The notes beneath the pieces are model-generated. The model saw only the letters and a program-made list of their open reading frames with translations, was not told the DNA's origin and did not search any database. Positions 40,583-49,168 of a DNA stretch of 64,000 nucleotides are shown piece after piece. Positions within the stretch are counted from its first letter, which is position 1; each line of letters opens with the position of its first letter. Position numbers and translations under genes: made by a program. This DNA comes from Shewanella salipaludis (GTDB lineage Bacteria > Pseudomonadota > Gammaproteobacteria > Enterobacterales > Shewanellaceae), in NCBI RefSeq assembly GCF_012911865.1, contig NZ_JAAXYH010000004.1, forward strand, positions 124,001 to 188,000, written 5' to 3'.

Positions 40583-41404
40583 ATGGCACTATTACGTAAA
40601 TTATTGCGCCGCTATCGCGGTGGTCCAGATTTTAATCAGACGTATACTGAAAGCTACTACTTGGGTGAGCGGTTCAAGCTGTCATTTCAGTTGCCCGTGT
40701 GTAATCCGCCTAAGCCCCCCAGGGCCAAGATAGTCAACTACCCATTGGAGCAGGCGGATTGGTTTGAGAATAATTGTTCCCAGTTATGGCACCAAAAATA
40801 CATACCTATTCATGAGGCATACTGGTATTTCTGGCCTCTGGTATCAACGCCTTTTCGCGGTGAACAAGGGGATTTACGCTTAAATCTGGAACTAGGTAAA
40901 TGGGAGCCATCTAGGTCTCAAGTAAAAAATGCCGCTGAACTGGGGCAGGCATTGTTGGATCAGTATAACGATTACTATAATGCCGAGCCCAATGAAGAAA
41001 CTGGCGCGGGTTGGAATACTAAAATTAGAAATAGAGTAGAAGAACACTCTGCCAGACGGGCGACGCCCTTCACCGAAGAGGAAAAACAAGAGCAAATCAA
41101 TTTAAACATGATGAGTACTGGTTTCCCAATTATTAGTGAGCGTAAAGTGTTTAATTTCAATGGTCGTGAATGGGTGCGTTATATTGAAATGAGAACTAGA
41201 AAAAGTAATAAAAAATATAGGTATGCTTGCGTGCTTGATAATAACTATTATCTGATGGCCGAATTTACCCTCAGTACCAACATGTCCGACAATACCAAAC
41301 CTTGGTATAAGGATGCCGAAGCCGCTATCGAGCCCATGATGCAGCAGATTAAGCTGCAGAAGCTTGAGTTGCTGGCGAGCGATAACCTGTTGGCGGCGCT
41401 ATGA
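40583..41404 (+). CDS. Partner of the hydrolase, function unknown (possible immunity protein)
   Basis: A 273-residue soluble protein with no signal peptide or membrane helix. The N-terminus is basic (LLRKLLRRYRGG); the middle is rich in Trp and Tyr (EAYWYFWPLV); the C-terminal part (about 190-260: NGREWVRYIEMRT, then YYLMAEFTL and AIEPMMQQIKL) has the strand-strand-helix look of small DcrB/PsbP-like or immunity-type folds. AAGG sits seven bases before the ATG. It follows the hydrolase by 49 bases, so the pair is probably one operon. Family not recognised; the immunity idea rests on arrangement alone. Confidence 0.5.
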   Translation: MALLRKLLRRYRGGPDFNQTYTESYYLGERFKLSFQLPVCNPPKPPRAKIVNYPLEQADWFENNCSQLWHQKYIPIHEAYWYFWPLVSTPFRGEQGDLRLNLELGKWEPSRSQVKNAAELGQALLDQYNDYYNAEPNEETGAGWNTKIRNRVEEHSARRATPFTEEEKQEQINLNMMSTGFPIISERKVFNFNGREWVRYIEMRTRKSNKKYRYACVLDNNYYLMAEFTLSTNMSDNTKPWYKDAEAAIEPMMQQIKLQKLELLASDNLLAAL

Positions 41405-41460
41405 GTGAAAGCAAAGTGGCTAGCCTGCAGTCTTAGAAAAGAGAGGAGGCATGCCTAGCT

Positions 41461-41525
41461 CCTCTTGCGGGAAATGGCGCTAAGAGCCGCGCAGTTCTGC
41501 AGTGGCTTGAATGCCGATGAGCACA
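41461..41525 (+). repeat. Dispersed repeat B, decayed copy 3
   Basis: Aligns with 38908-38968: the CTTGCG start, the AAGAG core and AGTGGCT(C/T)-GATGCC-ATGAG-GCACC phrase are kept in order. It lies just after the partner gene, so the two-gene unit has a B copy on both sides. Confidence 0.45.
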
Positions 41526-41585
41526 CCCGGGTGGGCTTTTGTGCATGTTTTGCGTGTGTTTGCGTATGTATGGATGCTTTGGCGC

Positions 41586-41617
41586 CACAGCGTCACAGCG
41601 TCACAGCGTCACAGCGC
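41586..41617 (+). repeat. Short tandem repeat CACAGCGT x4
   Basis: Three perfect 8-base units and a fourth with one change at its last base. Confidence 0.85.
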
Positions 41618-41953
41618 ACCCGGGGATGCCTATTTCGACATCCGGAGCCAACCATCCCCCCGTCTAACGCCAGTGAGATTTCCCTTTCCCCCGTTCACAA
41701 GCCGCAGTCTATGCCTGATCCGCAGTGCCGCCGCGCAAGGCGGCAAAACGCTGCCGGCTTCAGTGTCATAAAAAAGTCTGCATGAGCGCCCGGGCATTAC
41801 ACGCAGGTTTTCATGCAGACCGGCCGATAGCGGCCAGCCGAATCTTGCGGGCCGTTAATTAGGTTTGTACTGTCGGCCAGGATTGAGCAATATCTGTCAG
41901 GTAGTGATTGTCTTCCGGTTGCAGAATGACTTGGCACTTGAGAAGAGATGGAT

Positions 41954-42820
41954 ATGAATAAACAGGCAAACCCAGTTTACTGCGCCAGAATCGAAGCCGT
42001 ATGCGATTACATAGGGCAACATCTGGATAAACCTCTGACACTGGAGCGGCTCAGTGAGGTTGCGCACTGCTCTAAGTATCATTTCCATCGTCAATTTCAG
42101 GTGTTTACCGGCATAAATGTGGGCAAGTACATTTCAATGATGCGACTCAAGCGTGCTTCATACCGCTTGGTTTTTCATCCGGAACTCAGGGTCACCGACA
42201 TAGCTTTCGATGCAGGTTTCGAGAATAGCGAATCGTTTTCCAGAGCCTTCAAGAATGTATTTGCCCAGACACCATCTCAATTCAGGTTAACCCCTGAATG
42301 GGCGCACTGGAGCCAACAATATGCCAAGGTCAAACTGACAAGGAGAGATAAAGTGAAGATAACATTAACCCAACGCGATGCCATTAAAATCGCAGCCCTC
42401 GAACACCAAGGCTGCCCAACATCCCTGAACCAATCGATTCAGCAATTTATTGCCTGGCGCAAGCAGAGTAAGGAGTCGCCAGTCACCAGCAGCCAGACCT
42501 TTGGTATTCCCTACAACGATCCCAATAACGTGGCTCCCGAGGCTTTCCGCTTCGATATCTGCGGTTCGGTCAGTCAAGATGTCGCCGACAACGAGTATCG
42601 GGTGGTCACTAAGGAGATCCCCGGGGGGCGCTGCGCCGTGATTCGTCATCATGGTCCACACGAGCAGATGGATGACAAGATTTACCAGTTCTACCGCGAG
42701 TGGCTACCCCAGAGTGGTGAGGAGCTGCGTGATTTTCCGCTTTACTTCCACTACATCAATTTCTTCCCCGAAGTCGCGGAGCATGAATTGATAACGGACA
42801 TCTATTTTTCACTGAAATAG
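41954..42820 (+). CDS. AraC-family regulator with GyrI-like effector domain
   Basis: A 288-residue two-domain regulator. The N-terminal part (about 1-110) holds two helix-turn-helix motifs of the AraC/XylS type (LTLERLSEVAHCSKYHFHRQF and VTDIAFDAGFENSESFSRAFK). The C-terminal part (about 130-288) is a GyrI-like small-molecule-binding domain (IPGGRCAVIRHHGPHEQM). This layout is common in regulators responding to drugs or amphipathic ligands, e.g. Rob/SbmC-like. The ATG at 41954 is preferred over 41948 as it leaves a better gap from AGAAGAG. Single gene; target unknown. Confidence 0.88.
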   Translation: MNKQANPVYCARIEAVCDYIGQHLDKPLTLERLSEVAHCSKYHFHRQFQVFTGINVGKYISMMRLKRASYRLVFHPELRVTDIAFDAGFENSESFSRAFKNVFAQTPSQFRLTPEWAHWSQQYAKVKLTRRDKVKITLTQRDAIKIAALEHQGCPTSLNQSIQQFIAWRKQSKESPVTSSQTFGIPYNDPNNVAPEAFRFDICGSVSQDVADNEYRVVTKEIPGGRCAVIRHHGPHEQMDDKIYQFYREWLPQSGEELRDFPLYFHYINFFPEVAEHELITDIYFSLK

Positions 42821-42857
42821 CAGTGGATCCCCTACCCCAACAGGGCCGCAAGTTCTG

Positions 42858-44564
42858 TCAGAAGCGGGTGCGCACCAATACCCGCCAGCCCCAGCCGTTG
42901 ACTTCGTCGCCCTGGGTGAAGGGGAAGGTCAAGTCTATGTGGGCGACATTGCCATAGCTGGAGTGGGAGGAATAGAGGCGGGCACCTATGCCCAGGCTGC
43001 CTATGGGGCCCGAGGTCTCGTTGTTGTCATCCGGACCGCCGAGGGCCTGGCCTACATCTATGAAGGCGGCCCAACCCAGTTCGGCGAACTGGTACAGGTT
43101 GATGTTGGGGTAGTAACGTAATTCCTGGGTGAACAACCATTGGTTGTCGCCGTGCTGATAGTCGTTGGGATAGCCCCGGACGCCGGTTTCATCGCCGAGG
43201 GCGAAGGTATTGTCCAGAAAATTATGCCTGGAGCTGCTCAGCCTCGCCTTGGAGTAAGCCGTCCACTTGGGGCCGATATGGTAAAAATACTCGGCCTGGA
43301 CACTGAGGTTGTAGAAATCTTTCTGCCGGGTGTTGAACAAGGCGGAGCCGAGAAATTCCAGCAACAGTAATTCTTGCTTATCCTGGTAGCCTCTCTGGGT
43401 GCGCCAGTCGAGGTGGAGGCCGGGCAGGCCGTCTTTGGTGTCCTGGAGTTCCAGTCCCAGCTGGACATAGTGGTGCCAGCCCAGGTTGAAATCCTCATTG
43501 GTGCTGATGAGATGCACATTATTCAACACCCTGAAATCATCGTTCAGGTATTCATAGGCCAACCAAGGGTAGAGAAAATCCCGGTCCCTGGGCAGTGGCG
43601 AGTCGGGATAGTCGGCAATGTTGTCAAATTCATGCTTGTCCCGGGTTGCACCCAGGATGAAGCGTGACAGATGGGCATTTTCTTTGCTGAGCAGTCGGCC
43701 GTAGCTCAGATTCAGATAATCGATGGCATGTTCGAATTCATTGATGTCTTTGCCGTTTTGTTTCAGGGTGTCTATGCGGCGCCCATCCAGAAACTCGACC
43801 CCATACAGATCCCGGCTGTCCAGGGTGTGGAACGGCTTGAGGAAACGCACATGGGTTGCCTGACCATCGCTGTTGTCATGAAAATCGGCACTCAGGGTCG
43901 AGTATGGAATGACATTGAGCGGGGCTTCGAAGGCAAATTGATAGCCGCTGCGCTCGGCATCGGACTGATACTTGACCAGGGTACGCACCCCCAGCCCGAG
44001 CAGGTTGTCTTCTTTCATCCCCACAGAGTATTTACTCTCACCCCCGTTGCTGCTGAAGTTTATCGTGGGCAGGAGTGACCAGTTATCCCAGGTTTCGATC
44101 AACACCGCCTGTTCCGTCGGTAGGCCTGCAACCGTTGGATCTTTTGGGGTAAAACTGAGTCTGGCATCCCTGAAGTAAGGCTCGGCCCGCAGCAGACGTT
44201 GGACCTCATCGAGATCTTTCTGAGTGATTCGTTCGCCTTCCTTGAAAGGCAGCTTGTTGAGCACCACGAAGTCGCGGGTATTGATATGCAGATAATTGGC
44301 CCATCTGTGAATGAAGAAGGCATCGGGCAGGGACTCATCGAAAATAGCGTGATTGACTACGACTATTTTGCCGGCGACTTTTGAGGTTGAAGTTGAAGTT
44401 GAAGTTGAAGTTGAAGTTGAAGTTGAAGTTGAAGTTGAAGTTGAGGTTTGGGTTGAGGTTTGGGTTGAAATTGCGCTTTGGGGCGGCTCCGGCTGTGCAA
44501 CCGCATTCCCCTGTATCAGCACACAGAGAAGTAACGGGCAAACACAGCACTCGGTTTTCTGCAT
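42858..44564 (-). CDS. BamA/TamA-like outer membrane protein with POTRA domain
   Basis: A 568-residue protein with a signal peptide (QKTECCVCPLLLCVLIQ, cleaved near AVA), a low-complexity Thr-Ser repeat (about residues 40-62), one POTRA-like domain (about 75-150, RITQKDLDEVQRLLRAEPYFRDARL) and a C-terminal beta-barrel ending in an aromatic residue (VLVRTRF), as required for outer membrane insertion. It resembles the bacterial surface antigen family. The ATG at 44564 is chosen because the signal peptide starts there. A TTGAAG microsatellite encodes the Thr-Ser repeat. Role unknown; possibly assembly or secretion of a partner. Confidence 0.75.
   Translation of the reverse strand: MQKTECCVCPLLLCVLIQGNAVAQPEPPQSAISTQTSTQTSTSTSTSTSTSTSTSTSTSTSKVAGKIVVVNHAIFDESLPDAFFIHRWANYLHINTRDFVVLNKLPFKEGERITQKDLDEVQRLLRAEPYFRDARLSFTPKDPTVAGLPTEQAVLIETWDNWSLLPTINFSSNGGESKYSVGMKEDNLLGLGVRTLVKYQSDAERSGYQFAFEAPLNVIPYSTLSADFHDNSDGQATHVRFLKPFHTLDSRDLYGVEFLDGRRIDTLKQNGKDINEFEHAIDYLNLSYGRLLSKENAHLSRFILGATRDKHEFDNIADYPDSPLPRDRDFLYPWLAYEYLNDDFRVLNNVHLISTNEDFNLGWHHYVQLGLELQDTKDGLPGLHLDWRTQRGYQDKQELLLLEFLGSALFNTRQKDFYNLSVQAEYFYHIGPKWTAYSKARLSSSRHNFLDNTFALGDETGVRGYPNDYQHGDNQWLFTQELRYYPNINLYQFAELGWAAFIDVGQALGGPDDNNETSGPIGSLGIGARLYSSHSSYGNVAHIDLTFPFTQGDEVNGWGWRVLVRTRF
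44387..44440 (-). repeat. Hexanucleotide microsatellite TTGAAG x9
   Basis: Nine perfect TTGAAG units with degenerate TTGAGG units on both sides. On the coding strand each unit adds Ser-Thr, so copy-number changes alter protein length but not frame. Confidence 0.95.
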
Positions 44565-44732
44565 CCGGCTACCCCCAAATCCATTGAACCTCGGGAGTGG
44601 ATTCACGCCCGAAGATGACAATTTAATAACACATAGGAATGACGCAATAGTCAAGCTGGGTCAGTAAATAAGTCCACAACATCCAGGGGGCAGGCGCGCT
44701 CCATGCGCCGGTTAAACAACTAAACCAGTGGC

Positions 44733-45953
44733 TTAGAGCGTTCTGCGTGGGGGGACTGCCACATTGGCGAAGATTAAGCCGGCGATGAGCGACATGAAGA
44801 TAAGGAAGATCTGCGAGCCTATGTGTGCCTGATTCAGCATGGTTTCCCCCGAGATCAGCGCGTTGAGGCCTATGTAAGTCTTGCTGCCGGGCACAAGTAT
44901 CACTATGCCCTGCAGCAGGGCGATGGAGGCTGGTGCCTTCATCCAGCGGGCGAACAGGTTGGAATAGATGCCGACGGTCAATGCACCGAAGAAGATCCCG
45001 ATAGACTCACCCAAATAGATACCGCCGAGCATGGCGGAGAAGAAGGCGACTATTCCGGCCAGCACGCCCCAGGGAGAATCCTTCAACCTGGCCTTGAAGA
45101 TGATCACCAGGGCCATGGATAATATGGGCACGGCCGACCAGATGGCCCAGCGCGGCAAAGCTGCGGGATCCAGATGCAGCGTCTCGCCGAACAAGGCCTT
45201 GCCGATCGCCATGCCGAGCACGGCGCCGAAATAGAGTTTAAACAGCAACATGACGGCGTCCATGATGCGCGCCGTACCAGAGATCAAGTCTCTTGCCGCC
45301 AGTTCGGCCAGCCCCAGGGTCAAGGCCAGGCCGGGAATAAAGATGATGATGCCCGAGAGGATTACCACGGGCAGGTTGATATAAGGGTCGAAGGTGGCAA
45401 TGGCGCAGGCACAGATGGCGCAGACGATCGCCGCCAGCGGTTCGAGCGTTTCGGCCATGCGTTTGGAATGCTCGGCCCGGTACACCAGACCATAGACCAG
45501 GAGCCCCAGCAGGGCGGACCAGAAGACGTCGTTCCAGCTGGTTCCCATCAGCATGGCGAAGGCCCCCGCCGAACTGCCGAATGACAGCCAGGTCAGCAGC
45601 GAACCATAGGGATTGGGTTTGTTGGCAATTTCTTCCAGGCGTTCCAGTGCTTCGGCCAGGGTGCGTTTGCCCGAGGTCAGTTCATCGACCAGTTCGTCGG
45701 TACGGGCCAGCGAACCCAGATCCAGCTCCCCGGGTTTGACGCGGGCGACATGGTTGTACTCCTGATCTGTGTCATGTTGCAACACGAAGGTCATGGCCGT
45801 CGGCGAGATCAGAAAATAGCCGGCCATGCCCAAGGTCGCGGACACTGTCTGCAGATGCGCCTCCAGGCGGTAGGCCGGGGTGCCAAACTTGTGCAACGCC
45901 TTGCCTAGCTTTATGATAAATCGGCGTTTTTCTAAAAACTCTTGGTTGTCCAC
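44733..45953 (-). CDS. ThrE-family threonine/serine exporter-like protein
   Basis: A 406-residue membrane protein. The N-terminal cytosolic part (about 1-115, KALHKFGTPAYRLEAHL) is the DUF1212 domain; about ten helices follow, including the ThrE motif FIPGLALTLGLAELAARDLISG and LVPGSKTYIGLNALISGE in the DUF3815-like second half. The single-chain fusion fits the ThrE exporters of Corynebacterium type. Single gene; substrate inferred from the family only. Confidence 0.82.
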   Translation of the reverse strand: MDNQEFLEKRRFIIKLGKALHKFGTPAYRLEAHLQTVSATLGMAGYFLISPTAMTFVLQHDTDQEYNHVARVKPGELDLGSLARTDELVDELTSGKRTLAEALERLEEIANKPNPYGSLLTWLSFGSSAGAFAMLMGTSWNDVFWSALLGLLVYGLVYRAEHSKRMAETLEPLAAIVCAICACAIATFDPYINLPVVILSGIIIFIPGLALTLGLAELAARDLISGTARIMDAVMLLFKLYFGAVLGMAIGKALFGETLHLDPAALPRWAIWSAVPILSMALVIIFKARLKDSPWGVLAGIVAFFSAMLGGIYLGESIGIFFGALTVGIYSNLFARWMKAPASIALLQGIVILVPGSKTYIGLNALISGETMLNQAHIGSQIFLIFMSLIAGLIFANVAVPPRRTL

Positions 45954-46107
45954 TTGGGCGGTTCACTGTATGGAAGTGGGAATTCGCGCGCATATTAACC
46001 TATCTTGCCGTCAAAGGTTAACGGCTTTTAGGCTTAAGTAAAATAAAATGCCTTATTTTGTCTATGGCGGGATATATTGGTCTTTTAGCTGCTGACAGGG
46101 AGTAGAG

Positions 46108-46509
46108 ATGTCGTTGATGGTATCGGGTTTGTACGCCGGCTTAACCGGTTTGTTGTTCCTAGTGTTGGCTTACAGGGTGGTCAGACTCAGACGTAAGTTC
46201 AAGATAGGCTTGGGGAGTGCGGATAACGCCGCGCTGGAGTTGGCGATTCGGGTGCACGGTAATCTGCTCGAAAATGCCCCCATGGCGCTGCTGCTGTTGA
46301 TGTTGGCGGAGGCCAATGGCCTGTCGCAGCCCTACCTGCATGCCTTGGGCTCCCTCTGGTTGGTCGCCCGTCTGCTGCATGTTATCGGCCTGAATCTGGG
46401 CCGCGGCGGCTATCACTTCGGCCGCTTCTGGGGAGTCTTGCTGACCTGGACTGTGATCCTGACCCTGGTGGTGATTAACCTGGTCATCTCCATGGCGACA
46501 CTGGCATAG
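46108..46509 (+). CDS. MAPEG family membrane protein
   Basis: A 133-residue protein with four helices. The RVHGNLLENAPMALLLLMLAE segment is the MAPEG signature (eicosanoid and glutathione metabolism) with the conserved Glu-Asn pair. Bacterial members are thought to handle glutathione conjugates or quinones; the substrate is unknown. GGGAG precedes the ATG. Confidence 0.88.
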   Translation: MSLMVSGLYAGLTGLLFLVLAYRVVRLRRKFKIGLGSADNAALELAIRVHGNLLENAPMALLLLMLAEANGLSQPYLHALGSLWLVARLLHVIGLNLGRGGYHFGRFWGVLLTWTVILTLVVINLVISMATLA

Positions 46510-46634
46510 CTTGCCGCCGTTTTCTATGACTAGCCTGGGCGCCCATGGGATCTGGAACGTCCTTGGCACCCGGGGCGTCTGGGCAAAAAAGCCGGCAATT
46601 GTTGCTTTTTTAGTCACACTTATGATCTGGAGCC

Positions 46635-46643
46635 TGCTATACT
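46635..46643 (+). promoter_or_regulatory. Extended -10 promoter of ygiQ
   Basis: TGCTATACT, an extended -10, about 70 bases before the chosen ygiQ start. No convincing -35. Confidence 0.45.
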
Positions 46644-46713
46644 CCGCGTCCTTTAAATGGATGCCGGGTTAGCCTGTCGTCTCCAGGTGATCTCAGACTC
46701 TCGGGTTGAATGC

Positions 46714-49065
46714 ATGCAAGTTGAATCGACACTTTTCAGTTATCCTAAATTTTGGGCCGAATGCTACGGCACAGCCCCCTTCTTGCCCATGTCCCGCAAG
46801 GAAATGGATAAGCTGGGCTGGGATAGCTGTGACATCATCATAGTCACGGGTGATGCGTATGTGGACCACCCCAGCTTCGGCATGGCGGTGATAGGTCGCA
46901 TGCTCGAGGCCCAAGGTTATAGGGTCGGCATCATTGCCCAGCCGGATTGGTCGAGCAAAGAGGCCTTCATGCAGTTGGGGCGGCCGAACCTCTTCTTCGG
47001 CGTGACCGCAGGCAACATGGACTCGATGATCAACCGCTATACAGCCGACAGACGCCTGCGTTCGGACGATGCCTACACGCCGGACAACGTGGGCGGCAAG
47101 CGCCCGGATCGTGCCGTGACCGTCTATACCCAGCGTTGTAAGGAAGCCTTCAAGGAGGTTCCCGTGGTGATCGGCGGCATAGAAGCCAGCCTGCGCCGCA
47201 TCGCCCACTATGACTATTGGTCGGACAAGGTGCGCCGCAGCGTGATCTTCGATGCCAAGGCCGACTTGCTCATCTATGGCAATGCCGAGCGGCCGCTGGC
47301 CGAAGTGGCACGACGCCTGGCGGCGGGTGAAGCCGTGACCGAACTCCACGATGTCCGCGGTACAGCGGTGATCCGTAAGCAGCCGCTGGCCGAATGGCGC
47401 GGCATGGATTCACGCAAGCTGGATCAGCTGCATAAGATAGAGCCCCTGCCCAATCCCTATGGCGGCGACGATGTGGGCTGTCAGAATCTTTCGGGTCCCT
47501 CGGAGGTGAAGATTTTCGATAACGAGGCCCCCAAGGCCATCAGCGTGCAGCCGCCCAGGCCCAAGCCATGGGAAAAAACCTATGTGCTGTTGCCGGCGTT
47601 TGAGAAGGTCGCGGAAGACAAATTCCTCTATGCCCACGCCTCGCGTATCCTGCATCAGGAGCAGAATCCGGGTTGTGCCCGCGCCCTGTTTCAGCCCCAT
47701 GGCGACAGGGCCGTATGGGTCAATCCGCCGGCCTGGCCGCTCAATACAGATGAGATGGACGCCGTCTTCGACTTGCCCTATCAGCGGGTGCCCCATCCTG
47801 TGTATGGCAAGGCCAAGATCCCTGCCTATGACATGATCAAGACCTCGATCAACATAATGCGCGGTTGCTTCGGTGGCTGTTCCTTCTGCTCCATTACCGA
47901 GCATGAGGGCCGCATCATCCAGAGTCGTTCACAGGAATCCATAGTCAAGGAAATCAAGGATATTCAAGATAAGGTACCTGGCTTTACCGGGGTTATCTCG
48001 GATCTCGGCGGCCCGACCGCCAACATGTACCGGCTGGGTTGCAAGAGCGAAAAGGCCGAGAAGACCTGTCGTCGCCTCTCCTGTGTGTTCCCCTCCATCT
48101 GCGGCCACCTGGACACAGATCATCAGCACACCATAGACTTGTACCGTGCCGCCAGGGATGTACCTGGGATCAAGAAAATCCTGATCGCCTCCGGGGTGCG
48201 CTACGATCTGGCCATCGAAGACCCGCGGTATGTCAAGGAGCTGGTGCAGCACCATGTGGGCGGCTATTTGAAGATCGCCCCCGAGCATACCGAAGAAGGG
48301 CCGCTCAGCAAGATGATGAAGCCGGGCATGGGCACCTACGACAAGTTCAAGGAACTGTTCGATAAGTATTCCAAGGAAGCGGGCAAGGAACAGTTCCTGA
48401 TCCCTTACTTCATCTCGGCCCATCCGGGTACCACGGATGAGGACATGGTGAACCTGGCGCTCTGGCTCAAGGGGCAGAAATTCAGGCTGGATCAGGTGCA
48501 GAACTTCTATCCTTCACCCATGGCGAATGCGACCACCATTTACCATACTGAGCTGAATTCGTTGAAGAATGTCAAGCATGACAGCGAGCAGGTGAGCGTG
48601 CCGAAGAAGGGCCGTCAGCGCCGGTTGCATAAGGCCTTGCTGCGTTATCACGACCCGGCAGGCTGGCCGCTGATCCGCGAAGGCTTGAGCGCCATGGGCC
48701 GGGAAGATCTGATAGGCAATGGTCCAGGGCAGTTGGTGCCGGCCGAGTCTCGCAACGAGAAGTGGCAAAAGGGCGCCGCGGCCGGCAAAGGCCAGAAGGC
48801 CTTCACCCGTTTCAGCGCCGATCAGTTCGCCGATCGCCAGGGCCAAGGCAAGAAAGGTGCCGGCATCACAGCCAAGCAGGATGTCAACAAGAAGCAGGAT
48901 GTTAACAAAAAGTCGGATGTTAACAAGAAGCCGGCCAGGCCAGGCGCCAAGGCGCCGTTCGGCAGCGCCCTTGCGAAACAGCAGCAGGCAGCCAAGTCGC
49001 AGGGAGGCCAGCCCAACGGCAATAAGCCCAGGGCCGGCAAGCCAAGCCCAAACAAGTCCAGATAA
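46714..49065 (+). CDS. ygiQ: YgiQ family radical SAM protein
   Basis: A 783-residue protein. An N-terminal cobalamin-binding-like domain (about 10-200, with [18 protein letters not shown]) precedes the radical SAM core, whose cluster cysteines are C385-x3-C389-x2-C392 ([10 protein letters not shown]). The C-terminal 100 residues are basic and of low complexity, with tandem DVNKK units. ATG 46714 matches the E. coli YgiQ N-terminus ([22 protein letters not shown]); an upstream ATG at 46657 is less likely. Reaction unknown in the family. Closed by the terminator at 49109. Confidence 0.92.
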   Translation: MQVESTLFSYPKFWAECYGTAPFLPMSRKEMDKLGWDSCDIIIVTGDAYVDHPSFGMAVIGRMLEAQGYRVGIIAQPDWSSKEAFMQLGRPNLFFGVTAGNMDSMINRYTADRRLRSDDAYTPDNVGGKRPDRAVTVYTQRCKEAFKEVPVVIGGIEASLRRIAHYDYWSDKVRRSVIFDAKADLLIYGNAERPLAEVARRLAAGEAVTELHDVRGTAVIRKQPLAEWRGMDSRKLDQLHKIEPLPNPYGGDDVGCQNLSGPSEVKIFDNEAPKAISVQPPRPKPWEKTYVLLPAFEKVAEDKFLYAHASRILHQEQNPGCARALFQPHGDRAVWVNPPAWPLNTDEMDAVFDLPYQRVPHPVYGKAKIPAYDMIKTSINIMRGCFGGCSFCSITEHEGRIIQSRSQESIVKEIKDIQDKVPGFTGVISDLGGPTANMYRLGCKSEKAEKTCRRLSCVFPSICGHLDTDHQHTIDLYRAARDVPGIKKILIASGVRYDLAIEDPRYVKELVQHHVGGYLKIAPEHTEEGPLSKMMKPGMGTYDKFKELFDKYSKEAGKEQFLIPYFISAHPGTTDEDMVNLALWLKGQKFRLDQVQNFYPSPMANATTIYHTELNSLKNVKHDSEQVSVPKKGRQRRLHKALLRYHDPAGWPLIREGLSAMGREDLIGNGPGQLVPAESRNEKWQKGAAAGKGQKAFTRFSADQFADRQGQGKKGAGITAKQDVNKKQDVNKKSDVNKKPARPGAKAPFGSALAKQQQAAKSQGGQPNGNKPRAGKPSPNKSR

Positions 49066-49108
49066 GTCCAGATAAGACTGGTAAAGAAGGCGTTTAGCCC
49101 GGAAAACT

Positions 49109-49141
49109 AAAAAAATGGCTGCCGATGGCAGCCATTTTTTT
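49109..49141. terminator. Bidirectional terminator between ygiQ and the isochorismatase gene
   Basis: Perfect stem ATGGCTGCC/GGCAGCCAT with a GAT loop and seven flanking A/T pairs. Confidence 0.94.
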
Positions 49142-49168
49142 ATGCAGCAGGCACAGAGTTCGGCCGGG

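Larger units (their letters stand above)
41405..41947. other. Intergenic region, B-repeat remnant, short tandem repeat
   Basis: About 540 bases. Frames at 41465-41785 and 41511-41771 lack family resemblance. 41461-41525 looks like a decayed B repeat (CTTGCGGGAAATGGCGC, then AGTGGCTTGAATGCCGATGA, matching the order in 38914-38965). An 8-base tandem repeat follows. The rest shows nothing. Confidence 0.5.

Noticed and set aside
34681-41525. Integron cassette array or prophage
   Set aside because: No integrase, attC-like folded sites, phage structural genes, tRNA target or transposase is visible; repeats A/B/C are not attC-like in layout.
41465-41785. 106-codon frame after the hydrolase pair
   Set aside because: Covers a decayed repeat and an 8-base tandem repeat in a way typical of chance; no ribosome site.
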